A stretch of DNA of 64,000 nucleotides from JAYQKL01 sp049889415 (GTDB taxonomy: Bacteria > Pseudomonadota > Alphaproteobacteria > RS24): contig JBMHDL010000010.1 in NCBI GenBank assembly GCA_049889415.1, positions 1 through 64,000 on the forward strand, given 5' to 3'. Shown one piece after another: positions 7,905 to 16,465 of this stretch; position 1 is the stretch's first letter; every line of letters starts with the position of its first letter. Made by a program: the position numbers and the translations under genes. Below the pieces are notes generated by a model that was given only the letters and a program-made list of their open reading frames with translations, searched no databases and was not told where the DNA came from.

Positions 7905-9530
7905 ATGAGTCGCGCTGAAGCATTTTTGACGGGTGTTGTTCAGGTGGCCGGCCCTCTGCAGGCGGTCCAAGAAAATGTCGTGGCCGTAAAGCTTCATCCT
8001 GACGCGGTTTCCGTCATGCAGCTACAGCCGACAGTCGATGAATGGAAACTGGACCGGATCGTGACCTGGGCGCTTGGCAAGGATATCGGGCGCCGTCCGG
8101 TTGAGGAGAATTATCCCTATCTTGTTGACCAGATCCGCATGGTCCGCGAAGAGGCTAATATTATCGGCATTGATGCTGGCATCTCCATTCCCGCCAACCT
8201 TTTTGAAACCCGCCTGTTGACCCTGCCATACATCCCGGAAGATGAGCTGGAGGAGGAAACCGGATTTGAGGGGTTCTGGGAGGAGCAGGATCCTGAATTG
8301 ACCAATCTGGACATGAAGATTGTCCGCTATCAAGTTCTCTACAGCAATGAGAATGATGACAAGACGGTGGTTTTGTTCTCCGCCATTCCCGAGGCGACGG
8401 TGCGGCGTTATATCGGGCTGCTGATTGATGCGGATTTGATGCCTGTTTTTGTAGAGAATGAAGCCTTTTCATTGATCAACGGCATTTACACGCGGCTGGA
8501 TGTTGAAAAGCTCGCCAATCCAGTGTTGATGCTGCATCTCTGCCCGAACAGCAATATGGTCATCGGCTTTGAACGTAACCGCGTCGTCATGCAGAAAGTT
8601 GATATTTCTGAATTCGACGAGGCCTTGTTGCTGGAACTTGAAGATATTGACACTGTGGACGGCCCGTTTTGGGAAGAAATTTCCATCCGTGTCGGTGAGC
8701 AGGTCAAGCAAGCTCTTGCTTTTTTGCATGAGGAGCGTGACTTCCCGAAATTAAGCAAACTGCACCTGATCAGCGAACATAAGAATATTCAGAACATGAC
8801 CGATTTGCTCAAGGATTATGTCGGCTCAACCCGGCTGGTGCCTTGGGATGCGTTGGATGCCGTGGAGGTGCCCAGTGATCAGGCGCGCTATGTTGATTAT
8901 TTCCGCAACAGTTCCGTGTTTACAACAGCATTGGGTCTGGCAACACAGGGGATCAACATCACCGGCAAAAGTGAGGATTTGCGTCACCGGCGGCTGATTG
9001 ACCTCAATTTTCTGCCTGATGTCCGCGCCATCCGTAGAACCCGGCAGTTTGCGGCTTTGAACAAATTGCTGCTGGTCGGCATCTCAATGTTGTTCGTTGC
9101 GTCTTTCCTTTTGATCGGTGTGGCGAACATCCCGACCCTTGTATCCTCCAACAGGGCCGTCAAAGCTTATGATGACATTGCATCTGACGCCCAGAGCCAG
9201 AATTTGCGGCATGCGGCTTTGACCAAAAAAATGAAGGATTTGGAAGCCAGCAACAAAAAGCTCAATAATCTTGTGAACCCGCAAGGCTATACAATCTTGA
9301 TGTCCTCCCTGTCCGAAATGCTGCCTGAGCAGGCGGAGTTGGAAAGTCTGACCGTGAATGAGAATGCGGATTTGGTGATTACGGGTTATTCTCGCAGCAC
9401 CGTGGCAATCAACCAGTTTGCCAAAAACATCATCAAAAAAGGATTGGCCAGGAAAGCCCCGGTTACCCAATCAAAATCCGGTAACTTGTTTGCCTTCACC
9501 ATCACGGCGCGGCTTGTGGCGAGGAATTAG
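7905..9530 (+). CDS. PilM-PilN fusion, type IV pilus inner-membrane assembly platform
   Basis: 541 residues. Residues 1-360 match PilM, the actin-like cytoplasmic protein: an SHS2-like region with LLTLPYIPEDELEEE, then VVLFSAIPEATVRRYIGLL and PVFVENEAFSL. The phosphate-binding signatures of PilM (VGIDIGSSSVK type and the second DIG loop) are degenerate, here VAVKLHPDAVSV and LHLCPNSNMV. Residues 363-541 match PilN: the cytoplasmic INLLP-like anchor appears as LIDLNFLPDVRAI. A transmembrane helix at about 388-410, a coiled coil and a periplasmic ferredoxin-like domain follow. PilM and PilN are usually separate genes whose products bind through that very anchor peptide. It heads the operon with PilO-like, LysM, PilB and PilC genes. 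Confidence 0.85.
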   Translation: MSRAEAFLTGVVQVAGPLQAVQENVVAVKLHPDAVSVMQLQPTVDEWKLDRIVTWALGKDIGRRPVEENYPYLVDQIRMVREEANIIGIDAGISIPANLFETRLLTLPYIPEDELEEETGFEGFWEEQDPELTNLDMKIVRYQVLYSNENDDKTVVLFSAIPEATVRRYIGLLIDADLMPVFVENEAFSLINGIYTRLDVEKLANPVLMLHLCPNSNMVIGFERNRVVMQKVDISEFDEALLLELEDIDTVDGPFWEEISIRVGEQVKQALAFLHEERDFPKLSKLHLISEHKNIQNMTDLLKDYVGSTRLVPWDALDAVEVPSDQARYVDYFRNSSVFTTALGLATQGINITGKSEDLRHRRLIDLNFLPDVRAIRRTRQFAALNKLLLVGISMLFVASFLLIGVANIPTLVSSNRAVKAYDDIASDAQSQNLRHAALTKKMKDLEASNKKLNNLVNPQGYTILMSSLSEMLPEQAELESLTVNENADLVITGYSRSTVAINQFAKNIIKKGLARKAPVTQSKSGNLFAFTITARLVARN

Positions 9531-10676
9531 ATGATGCGCGGTATCTACATTCCTCAAAACATAAAGTCCATGCCGCTGTCCGAGGATGCCCGCAACGTGT
9601 TGACCAGCCTGGCGCTGAACGAGCCTCTTAACCTGCAAAGGCCGCGGGTGGAGGGCATTGTTCAGGGTCAAACCCCGTCAGACATGCATGACGGTGTGAT
9701 AGACGGACTGACTGCCGGGACGGCTGATGACCTTTCCGGGCGCAACAATGAAGCGGCGGGTGCTGTGGAGGATACCGGTTTTGAAACTGACGCCGGTGTC
9801 GAGCTTGAAAACGTCCGGGGTGCCGACGAGGCGTTGGCTGAAGCGGAGGAGCAGGCCGTTGAGTTGCTGTCCGTACTCTCAGGTGTTGATGCGGATGTAC
9901 CGCAGACATCGGAGCAGGATGATGATGTCAAATTCCTGAGTGTTGAGGGTATCGATGCTGAAGAGGATTTGGACCTTGAAACCTTTGAGGATGTGGCCGA
10001 GGACGCACCGCGGGGGTTCATGCGGTTTTTCAAGCGCGCAGAGCAGCTCGAAAGCGGCTCTTCGCTTAAAACCGTAGTTGGGTTGAAGGATGTTCGGCGC
10101 GCCTTTGAGCAGCAGACATCGAGATCTCCTTACCTGACGACGATTTTTCTGGTTGTGGTGCTGTTGCTGGTGGCGGCCATACCGCCGATCATCAACCTCT
10201 CCTATATCCAGCCGACCATCACCGACAACAACCAAAAAATGACCATGATGGCGAATTTTTCGGCACAGATTGAGGCGAAGACCAATGATGCCAAGATTTT
10301 GCAGAATAAAATCAAAAAGCTTGAAAACAATCTCGGTGGCTATGCGTTGAATGTCAAAAAACAGGCGGATTTTGACTTTCTCACGACAGCTTTTTTGGGT
10401 GCGCTGGAGCGCTATGACGTCAAGATCCTGAGCAATCAAACCATGATTGATGAGTCGCTGACCACCAAGTTGGATGAGAAGACGTCAATTGAGGGGGCGA
10501 TGATGAATTTGGAACTTCAGACGCGCTTCGATGTCTACCAGAACATCCGGCATATCTTTATGGAGCAGATGGGGTCGGTCAATGTGATTGAGGAAAAAAT
10601 CACGGCCCGCCCGGGCGAAAATGAGTTGAACATTAAGCTGAAAATGGCTGTCGTTTATCTGAGAGAGGCTGAATGA
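9531..10676 (+). CDS. PilO-like type IV pilus assembly protein with acidic N-terminal extension
   Basis: 381 residues. Residues about 50-170 are rich in Glu and Asp and look disordered. A single transmembrane helix (about 201-222, FLVVVLLLVAAIPPIINL) is followed by a coiled coil (IEAKTNDAKILQNKIKKLENN) and a small C-terminal domain ending NELNIKLKMAVVYLRE. That architecture is PilO-like, but the cytoplasmic part is far longer than the short tail of ordinary PilO. The ATG directly abuts the stop of the PilM-PilN gene, and the end overlaps the next gene by 4 bases, so the three are translationally coupled. Identification rests on topology and gene order. Confidence 0.7.
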   Translation: MMRGIYIPQNIKSMPLSEDARNVLTSLALNEPLNLQRPRVEGIVQGQTPSDMHDGVIDGLTAGTADDLSGRNNEAAGAVEDTGFETDAGVELENVRGADEALAEAEEQAVELLSVLSGVDADVPQTSEQDDDVKFLSVEGIDAEEDLDLETFEDVAEDAPRGFMRFFKRAEQLESGSSLKTVVGLKDVRRAFEQQTSRSPYLTTIFLVVVLLLVAAIPPIINLSYIQPTITDNNQKMTMMANFSAQIEAKTNDAKILQNKIKKLENNLGGYALNVKKQADFDFLTTAFLGALERYDVKILSNQTMIDESLTTKLDEKTSIEGAMMNLELQTRFDVYQNIRHIFMEQMGSVNVIEEKITARPGENELNIKLKMAVVYLREAE

Positions 10677-12214
10677 TGCGCGCAACCGGCAAGATCAAGA
10701 CAATCCTGGTGGCGGCAGTCTTGCTTGCAGGACCGGTTGTGTCTTTGGCGCAGACGGATGATCCGGCAGCTTTTTCTGATCCGTTTGTGCGCGGGCTGCA
10801 ACGCCTGGATGCGGCGGAGACGGCACGAAAAAATGCGCTGGCGGCAGTCGAGAAGGAGCTGGAGCAAGCCCGTCTTGAAATGGAGCGGATCAAGAAAGGC
10901 GTCCGATCTGGGCCGACCCCTGAGACTGAACTTGTGACCGATGCCGACGGCAATCCGGTTGAAATGGATGTGGTCGATGAGGGGCGAGAGATTATCAGTG
11001 ATCCGTCTTTTACCAATGCGTTTGAAGTGCCCCGTTACCGTCTTGACGGGATTTTGGTTTCGGAGGGGCCGGTTGTGCCGGTGATCCATGTCAATGATGC
11101 CGAATTGCGGCGTGGCAAAAAGGCTATTTTCTGGTCCGGTTCTGATCGGCGTTGGGTGTATCGTCTTGCCCCCGGTGACAGCTATTTGACTGTTGCCAAG
11201 ACCTTTAAATTGCATCCTCAGGATGTGTTGGACATGAACCGTGTCCGCAACCCCGACCAGCTCGCCGGCAAGCCAACCATTTTTATTTCCCCCCGTGATA
11301 ACGGGCCGCTGATACATACGGTTCGCAAAGGTGAAACCCTGAATGGTCTAGCCGAGCTTTATGACGTTCCGGCTGCTCTGATCAAACAGCGTAACAAGCT
11401 CGCCAAGAAAGATTTTCTGATCATCGGTCAAAGGCTGTACATCCGTGACAAGACCATTTCCGAAATGCAGGCCCGCATGGCGGTTCCGGCACCGACACAA
11501 CTTGACCGCAATGCCGAACTGATGGCTCGTAAGCCTTATGCCCGCCTTGCACGCTATCCCGACTTGACTAAGGCCATGCGGAGTACGCGTGAATTTTATG
11601 CCGAATACCGGGAGCTAGTGGACTCTGATCTGGTTCTCAGGTTGGAAATCGCGGAAACCGGCCGCCAAATGTACAATCTTGATATTGGTCCAATGGCGTC
11701 GCGGCAGCAGGTCGAGGGGTATTGCGAACTTTTCAAGGTCAAGGGCCTTGCCTGTGAGACGGTGTTGCGGGTGCCGGGTCAGGAACGTTTGAACACGTTT
11801 GAAAGCCAGGCGGTTGTGCGCGTGTCGCCGACTATTTTTTATGATGAAGAAATCTCTTCCGAGCTGATTGAAATCAGCAAAACCAAGGATATTCAGTATC
11901 ATTTGAAAGAGGGCCAGATGCTTGGTGTGGATGAAGGGGTTGTCGTCAAAATCACCAAGGAACAAATTCTTGTGGCTGACAAAATGTCGAACGTCCTGGC
12001 CCTGAATTTGAACTACCTTCCCGAGGTGGATCAGGAGGTTCTTCAGGCCCGCAAAGAGGCTGAGCGTCAGGCCCAGCTTAATGCTGCTGCCGCCGCGGCT
12101 GCTGCCGCCGCCGCCAGTGTGGACGCGCCGGAACTGGAAACTCCGAACATCGCCAAACGTCTTGCCGAGGGAGAGCGCGAGCGGCGCAAGGGATCAACGG
12201 ATCAATTGCCCTGA
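10673..12214 (+). CDS. Secreted LysM / SPOR-like protein in the PilP position of the pilus operon
   Basis: 513 residues. A Sec signal peptide (TILVAAVLLAGPVVSLAQ) is followed by a coiled coil (about 50-80) and two LysM-like repeats (about 160-205; 214-258, containing HTVRKGETLNGLAELY). A SPOR-like segment (about 320-365, LEIAETGRQMYNLDIGPMAS) and a C-terminal part with GVDEGVVVKITKEQILVAD follow. A poly-Ala run lies near residues 470-482. LysM and SPOR domains bind peptidoglycan, so the protein may anchor the pilus envelope channel to the cell wall as PilP, FimV or TsaP-like proteins do. A classic PilP lipoprotein is absent. It overlaps the PilO-like gene by 4 bases and precedes pilB. Confidence 0.7.
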   Translation: MMRATGKIKTILVAAVLLAGPVVSLAQTDDPAAFSDPFVRGLQRLDAAETARKNALAAVEKELEQARLEMERIKKGVRSGPTPETELVTDADGNPVEMDVVDEGREIISDPSFTNAFEVPRYRLDGILVSEGPVVPVIHVNDAELRRGKKAIFWSGSDRRWVYRLAPGDSYLTVAKTFKLHPQDVLDMNRVRNPDQLAGKPTIFISPRDNGPLIHTVRKGETLNGLAELYDVPAALIKQRNKLAKKDFLIIGQRLYIRDKTISEMQARMAVPAPTQLDRNAELMARKPYARLARYPDLTKAMRSTREFYAEYRELVDSDLVLRLEIAETGRQMYNLDIGPMASRQQVEGYCELFKVKGLACETVLRVPGQERLNTFESQAVVRVSPTIFYDEEISSELIEISKTKDIQYHLKEGQMLGVDEGVVVKITKEQILVADKMSNVLALNLNYLPEVDQEVLQARKEAERQAQLNAAAAAAAAAAASVDAPELETPNIAKRLAEGERERRKGSTDQLP

Positions 12215-12241
12215 GCCGGGATTTGAGATAAGTCAAGTGCA

Positions 12242-13957
12242 ATGAGTTTTTACAGCAAAGATGTTGCGGATCGCGTATTAAGAATTCTCCAGGCCGGGGG
12301 GCAGGTGGACAAGGACAGGCTGACGGCCGTTTTGGCCGAGGTCGGCAATAAAAGCGGCGCCGCGCTTGAAAAGCTTGTTCGTGACGGCCTTGACGAAGAC
12401 CTGTTGCTGACGGTTCTGTCCCGCGCCTATGCATTGCGGCGCAAATCCGTAACAGCTGAGACCATACAGGAGGAGGCATTCAAAGCCCTGCCACTGAAGT
12501 TCATTGAAAATGAGCAGATTTTGCCACTGGTCAAGGAAGGACGTTTTTTGCGGGTCGGCATTATGGATCCGACCAAGGCGACCCTGGCCGGTCAGATCAA
12601 GGCTTTGACTAACTTCAATATTGAGTTTTTCATCATCAAGCTCACCGATTTTGAAGCCTGTATGGAAGACACAAAGGTCAAGGAATATCTTGCCTCGGTA
12701 TCGGAAAAAGAGGCGCCGCCCAAACCCAAAGCGGCGGCACCCGCCCGACGAAAACGCGCCCCGCGTTATGATGCGGCGGATCCGTCTTTGGTGGCCCCGT
12801 TTTGTGATGATATTCTGCAGTCGTCGATTGATTTGGATGTCAGTGACATTCACATCGAACCCTATCGGGAAAGTGCCCGCGTCCGGTTCCGCATCAATGG
12901 CGTTTTGGTTGTTCAAGATCAGTATTCCGACTATCTCTTCGAGAATTATTTGGCGGTCATCACGCGCTTCAAAATTCTTGCCGACTGTGACATTTCCGAA
13001 AAACGGCTTCCACAGGACGGTGCCATCACCTTTCGGACCAAGGACGGCGAGGATGTGGATACACGCTTTAATGTTCTGCCCGGTAAAAACGGGGAACGCA
13101 TCGTCATCCGGCTACTGAAGGGTGACCCGTCTCTGAGCATTGAGAAAATCGGCTTCACCGACAGTGATCTGCAAAAACTGATTGAGGCAATCACCTCGCC
13201 GCAGGGCATGGTGCTGGTCACCGGGCCGACAGGATCAGGCAAGACCACGACCCTTTATGGGGCCCTGCAATATATCAACGACCCGGCCAAGAATATCATG
13301 ACCGCGGAAGACCCGGTAGAATATTATCTGGAAGGCTTGGGGCAGGTGCAGGCCAATGAGAAAATCGGCCTGACCTTCAACTCCATTCTGCGCGCCTTTT
13401 TGCGGCAGGATCCGGAGGTCATTTTGGTTGGCGAGATCCGTGATCAGGAAACGGTGGAGATTGCCGTGAAAGCTGCCCTTACGGGCCATTTGCTGCTGTC
13501 AACCCTGCACACGAATGACTCAATCGCCACCATCACCCGTCTGACCAATATGGGGGTGCCGAATTTCATGATATCCGCCGCCCTGTCCTTGGTGGTCGCG
13601 CAGCGACTGGCGCGCAAAAACTGTCAGAACTGCCTGGTCCCGGATCCCTCGGGAACTTATGAGGCGTTGAAATTTATTGGCTTCACGGAAGAGGAGATCC
13701 CCAACATTCAGGCCAGGAAAGGCAGCGGATGCGCCCAATGTGACGGCTCTGGCTACAAGGGGCGTCAGGGCATTTACGAGGTTCTGCGGGTGACGCCGGA
13801 TGTTGAGGAGGCAATTTTGCGCAATGCTCAGGCGCCTGAGATTCTTGAGGCGGCCCGCTCGGACGGCTTCTTGACGATGCAGGAAGTAGCGCGGACCTAT
13901 ATTCAGGACGGGGTCATCTGTGTCGAGGAATATACACGGGTTCTGGCGGCGCATTAA
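12242..13957 (+). CDS. pilB: Type IV pilus extension ATPase PilB (GspE family)
   Basis: 571 residues. An N-terminal GspE-N domain (about 1-145) is followed by the NTPase core with DISDIH-type DVSDIHIEPY and Walker A GPTGSGKTTTLYGAL near residue 330. The Asp box is AEDPVEYYLEGLGQVQ and Walker B is VILVGEIRDQETVEIAVKAALTGH, with the His box STLHTNDS. The tetracysteine zinc site CQNC...CAQC typical of PilB and GspE, rather than PilT, is present near 460-500. It powers pilin polymerisation from the cytoplasmic face. It sits in the operon between the LysM protein and PilC. Confidence 0.95.
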   Translation: MSFYSKDVADRVLRILQAGGQVDKDRLTAVLAEVGNKSGAALEKLVRDGLDEDLLLTVLSRAYALRRKSVTAETIQEEAFKALPLKFIENEQILPLVKEGRFLRVGIMDPTKATLAGQIKALTNFNIEFFIIKLTDFEACMEDTKVKEYLASVSEKEAPPKPKAAAPARRKRAPRYDAADPSLVAPFCDDILQSSIDLDVSDIHIEPYRESARVRFRINGVLVVQDQYSDYLFENYLAVITRFKILADCDISEKRLPQDGAITFRTKDGEDVDTRFNVLPGKNGERIVIRLLKGDPSLSIEKIGFTDSDLQKLIEAITSPQGMVLVTGPTGSGKTTTLYGALQYINDPAKNIMTAEDPVEYYLEGLGQVQANEKIGLTFNSILRAFLRQDPEVILVGEIRDQETVEIAVKAALTGHLLLSTLHTNDSIATITRLTNMGVPNFMISAALSLVVAQRLARKNCQNCLVPDPSGTYEALKFIGFTEEEIPNIQARKGSGCAQCDGSGYKGRQGIYEVLRVTPDVEEAILRNAQAPEILEAARSDGFLTMQEVARTYIQDGVICVEEYTRVLAAH

Positions 13958-13973
13958 GGCTCGGGGAAGGTAA

Positions 13974-15206
13974 ATGGCAGTTTTCACATATGTCGGTACC
14001 GTCAAGGGAAAGAAGATCAAAGGCTCTTTGGACGCTCCTTCCATATCGCGTGCCCGTTCAGAACTGCGCAAGCAGCGCATCAAAATATCCAAAATCAAGG
14101 AACAGAAACCCAAGCAGAAAAGCGCGCTGGACATTGAAATTACCTGGGGGCCGTTTGGCTCCATTCCGGCACAGGAACTGCTGATGTTCACCAAAAAGCT
14201 GTCCACCATGATCCGAGCCGGCCTGCCGATTCTTGACAGTTTCATCATGGTCGGTGACCAGACAAAAAACGCGAATATGAAGCGTGTCATCAATGAAATG
14301 ATCACACATCTGAACGAGGGTAAGCCGCTGTCCTTTGTGTTCAGGCAACAAAGCCGTCATTTTGACAATGTTTACCTGAATATGGTGGAAGCCGGTGAAG
14401 TGTCCGGTCAGCTTGACAAATTCATCGACAAGCTGGTTGAGATTCTTGAAAAGCAGGCCAAAATCAAGGCCGGTATCAAATCTGCCATGTTTTATCCGAT
14501 TACGCTGTTCACCGTGACGGTCGCCATTTCGGTGTTCATGTTGACCAATGTGGTGCCGACCTTCCAGGAAATGTATGAGGGCATGGGCATGGAATTGCCC
14601 GGGCCGACACAGGCAATTGTTGATGCCAGCGAGTGGATCGGCACACCGTCCAATGTGCTCGGGGTCCTGTCGGTGGTGTTCGGTACCATCACCTTTCATA
14701 AATTGATGAGTAAATATGTACCGCCCTATTTCAAGGCATGGTGCTGGATTTTGCTGAAGCTTCCGCTGTTCGGTGATATTGGCGTCAAATCCGTGGTTGC
14801 GCGTTCCTCGCTGTTGATGGCCAATCTGTTTGCTGCCGGGGTCAGTGTGTTGGACACGCTGGAAGTGTCCAAATCCGTCACCACCAATGTGCTGTTTCTG
14901 CAGGCCTTTGACCGGGTCAAAAAGGACGTCATGTCAGGTATTGAGCTGTCGGTCCTGTTCGGGCAGGAAAAGGTTTTTCCCATCGCCTTTTCGCAATTGA
15001 TCGCCGTAGGAGAACGCACCGGTAACATGGAGGAAATGTTGAACTCCATTGCTCAATATTATGAAGAAGAGTTTGACGCTGTGGTGGAAGGCCTGTCTAC
15101 GGTCATTGAGCCAATCATGATCGTTTTTGTAGGCGGCATGGTCGGGGCCATGGTTGTGGCACTTTATCTCCCGATCTTCTCTGCAGGTGACCTCGCAGGC
15201 GGCTGA
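13974..15206 (+). CDS. pilC: Type IV pilus platform protein PilC (GspF family)
   Basis: 410 residues with the two GspF domains (about 70-190 and 275-400) and three membrane helices (near 171-195, 225-245 and 378-400). Family signatures are FTKKLSTMIRAGLPILDS, VEAGEVSGQLD and its repeat VGERTGNMEEMLNSIAQYYEEEFD. It is the inner-membrane platform that PilB acts on. It starts 16 bases after pilB with GGGGAAGG as ribosome site and ends the 7905-15206 operon. Confidence 0.94.
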   Translation: MAVFTYVGTVKGKKIKGSLDAPSISRARSELRKQRIKISKIKEQKPKQKSALDIEITWGPFGSIPAQELLMFTKKLSTMIRAGLPILDSFIMVGDQTKNANMKRVINEMITHLNEGKPLSFVFRQQSRHFDNVYLNMVEAGEVSGQLDKFIDKLVEILEKQAKIKAGIKSAMFYPITLFTVTVAISVFMLTNVVPTFQEMYEGMGMELPGPTQAIVDASEWIGTPSNVLGVLSVVFGTITFHKLMSKYVPPYFKAWCWILLKLPLFGDIGVKSVVARSSLLMANLFAAGVSVLDTLEVSKSVTTNVLFLQAFDRVKKDVMSGIELSVLFGQEKVFPIAFSQLIAVGERTGNMEEMLNSIAQYYEEEFDAVVEGLSTVIEPIMIVFVGGMVGAMVVALYLPIFSAGDLAGG

Positions 15207-15208
15207 AA

Positions 15209-15445
15209 TCAGGGCAGTTCCGGCGGTGAGCCCTCACCGCACCAGTCATCCTCAAAGGTGCGCGGCCAGCTGGTGCCATTATCGATGCTCTCATCAATCA
15301 TGGCCGGGTGTGGCGCGTGGCGCCGACACAGACCCTCCGGCGTTTTTGTCGGCTGCTCAATCAGATTGGCGTCCCAATAACGGCAATGCCGGCAATGGAC
15401 AATCGGCACGGAAGGCAGGGGTGGGGTGAACTCGGACGGATCCAT
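15209..15445 (-). CDS. Small cysteine-rich (zinc-ribbon-like) protein
   Basis: 78 residues from the ATG at 15445. The pattern is CRHCRYWD near residue 20, GLCRRHAP near 40 and WPRTFEDDWCGEG near the end: four spaced cysteines with conserved Trp and Pro. It looks like the short CxxC-x(n)-C-x(n)-WC proteins found in alphaproteobacteria and their phages, probably metal-binding. The frame runs upstream to 15757 antisense to moxR, but that part lacks protein character. It is opposite in strand to, and 2 bases from, the end of pilC. Function is unknown. Confidence 0.6.
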   Translation of the reverse strand: MDPSEFTPPLPSVPIVHCRHCRYWDANLIEQPTKTPEGLCRRHAPHPAMIDESIDNGTSWPRTFEDDWCGEGSPPELP

Positions 15446-15562
15446 GGTCGACTCGGATGACTTTTTGCAACAGATACCTATATTACACCATGTTGAACTT
15501 GTAAGGCAGGGTATTTTTAACGATACTTGGCTCTCTTTTTGTCCGTTTGTTTGGTGAGTAAC

Positions 15563-16465
15563 ATGAATTCCGTATCCGCAGAGGTCATCAAGGCCGTTTC
15601 CGAAATTGTCAGGGACAAGGATGTTCAGGTGACGCTGGCCTTGGCGGCGTTTCTGTCTTCCGGACATGTGCTGATCGAAGATACGCCGGGAACCGGCAAA
15701 ACCAGTATGGCGCGGGCATTGGGACATCATCTCAGCCTTGATTGGAAGCGCCTGCAATGCACCAACGACACCATGCCGTCAGATATTCTGGGGGTGAATA
15801 TTTTTGATCCCAATGCTGGCTCCTTTACTTTCCGGGAAGGTCCATTGTTCACGCAGTTGTTTCTGGTCGACGAGTTGAACCGGGCACCCAGCAAGAGTCA
15901 AAGCGCTTTGCTGGAGGCGATGGCGGAGCGGCAGGCCAGCATTGACGGCATGGCTTATGCCTTGCCGGATCCGTTTTTGATGATTGCCACCCAAAATCCC
16001 GGTGAACAGATTGGAGTGTCGCCTTTGCCGGAGTCGCAGCTTGACCGTTTTTCACTGTCCTTCTCATTGGGGCTGCCGTCGCCTGAGACCGAAGCCCAGC
16101 TGCTGCAGGACCTCCATGCCGGCGATCCGGTTGATTTGAGTGCTGCGCCGGTTCTGCAACCGGGTGACTTTCAGGTGCTGCAAAGCAAGACGGCGGAAGT
16201 CGAGACGGCTGAGCGGATGATTGAATATCTACAAAAAGTCGCGACACATATCCGCCAAGGCCTGATCCCGTCTCTGTCCGTGCGCGCCTTGATGCAGGTC
16301 AAAGGGCTGGCGCAGGCCATGGCCGTGATAGATGCACGCGATTACATTGTGCCCGAGGATATTCAGGCGGTGCTAGTGCCGGCCCTCCGCCACCGTATGC
16401 CAGTCCGTTCAGATGAAAATGAAACGCGGCTTGCCGAACTGACAAGCGAAATTGCGGTGCCGTGA
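15563..16465 (+). CDS. MoxR-family AAA+ ATPase
   Basis: About 300 residues from the ATG at 15563 (GGTGAG 5 bases upstream), chosen over an upstream in-frame ATG at 15527. Walker A is EDTPGTGKTSMARAL and Walker B is LFLVDELNRAPSKSQSALLEAM, followed by the sensor region IATQNPGE and the MoxR C-terminal lid. MoxR ATPases act as chaperones that assemble or activate partner proteins, typically together with DUF58 and transglutaminase-domain proteins, as here. The next gene starts at its stop codon. Confidence 0.92.
   Translation: MNSVSAEVIKAVSEIVRDKDVQVTLALAAFLSSGHVLIEDTPGTGKTSMARALGHHLSLDWKRLQCTNDTMPSDILGVNIFDPNAGSFTFREGPLFTQLFLVDELNRAPSKSQSALLEAMAERQASIDGMAYALPDPFLMIATQNPGEQIGVSPLPESQLDRFSLSFSLGLPSPETEAQLLQDLHAGDPVDLSAAPVLQPGDFQVLQSKTAEVETAERMIEYLQKVATHIRQGLIPSLSVRALMQVKGLAQAMAVIDARDYIVPEDIQAVLVPALRHRMPVRSDENETRLAELTSEIAVP

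Noticed and set aside
12083..12118. Poly-alanine run as a phase-variable repeat
   Set aside because: Codons are mixed GCT/GCC/GCG, so slippage is unlikely; treated as a low-complexity linker.
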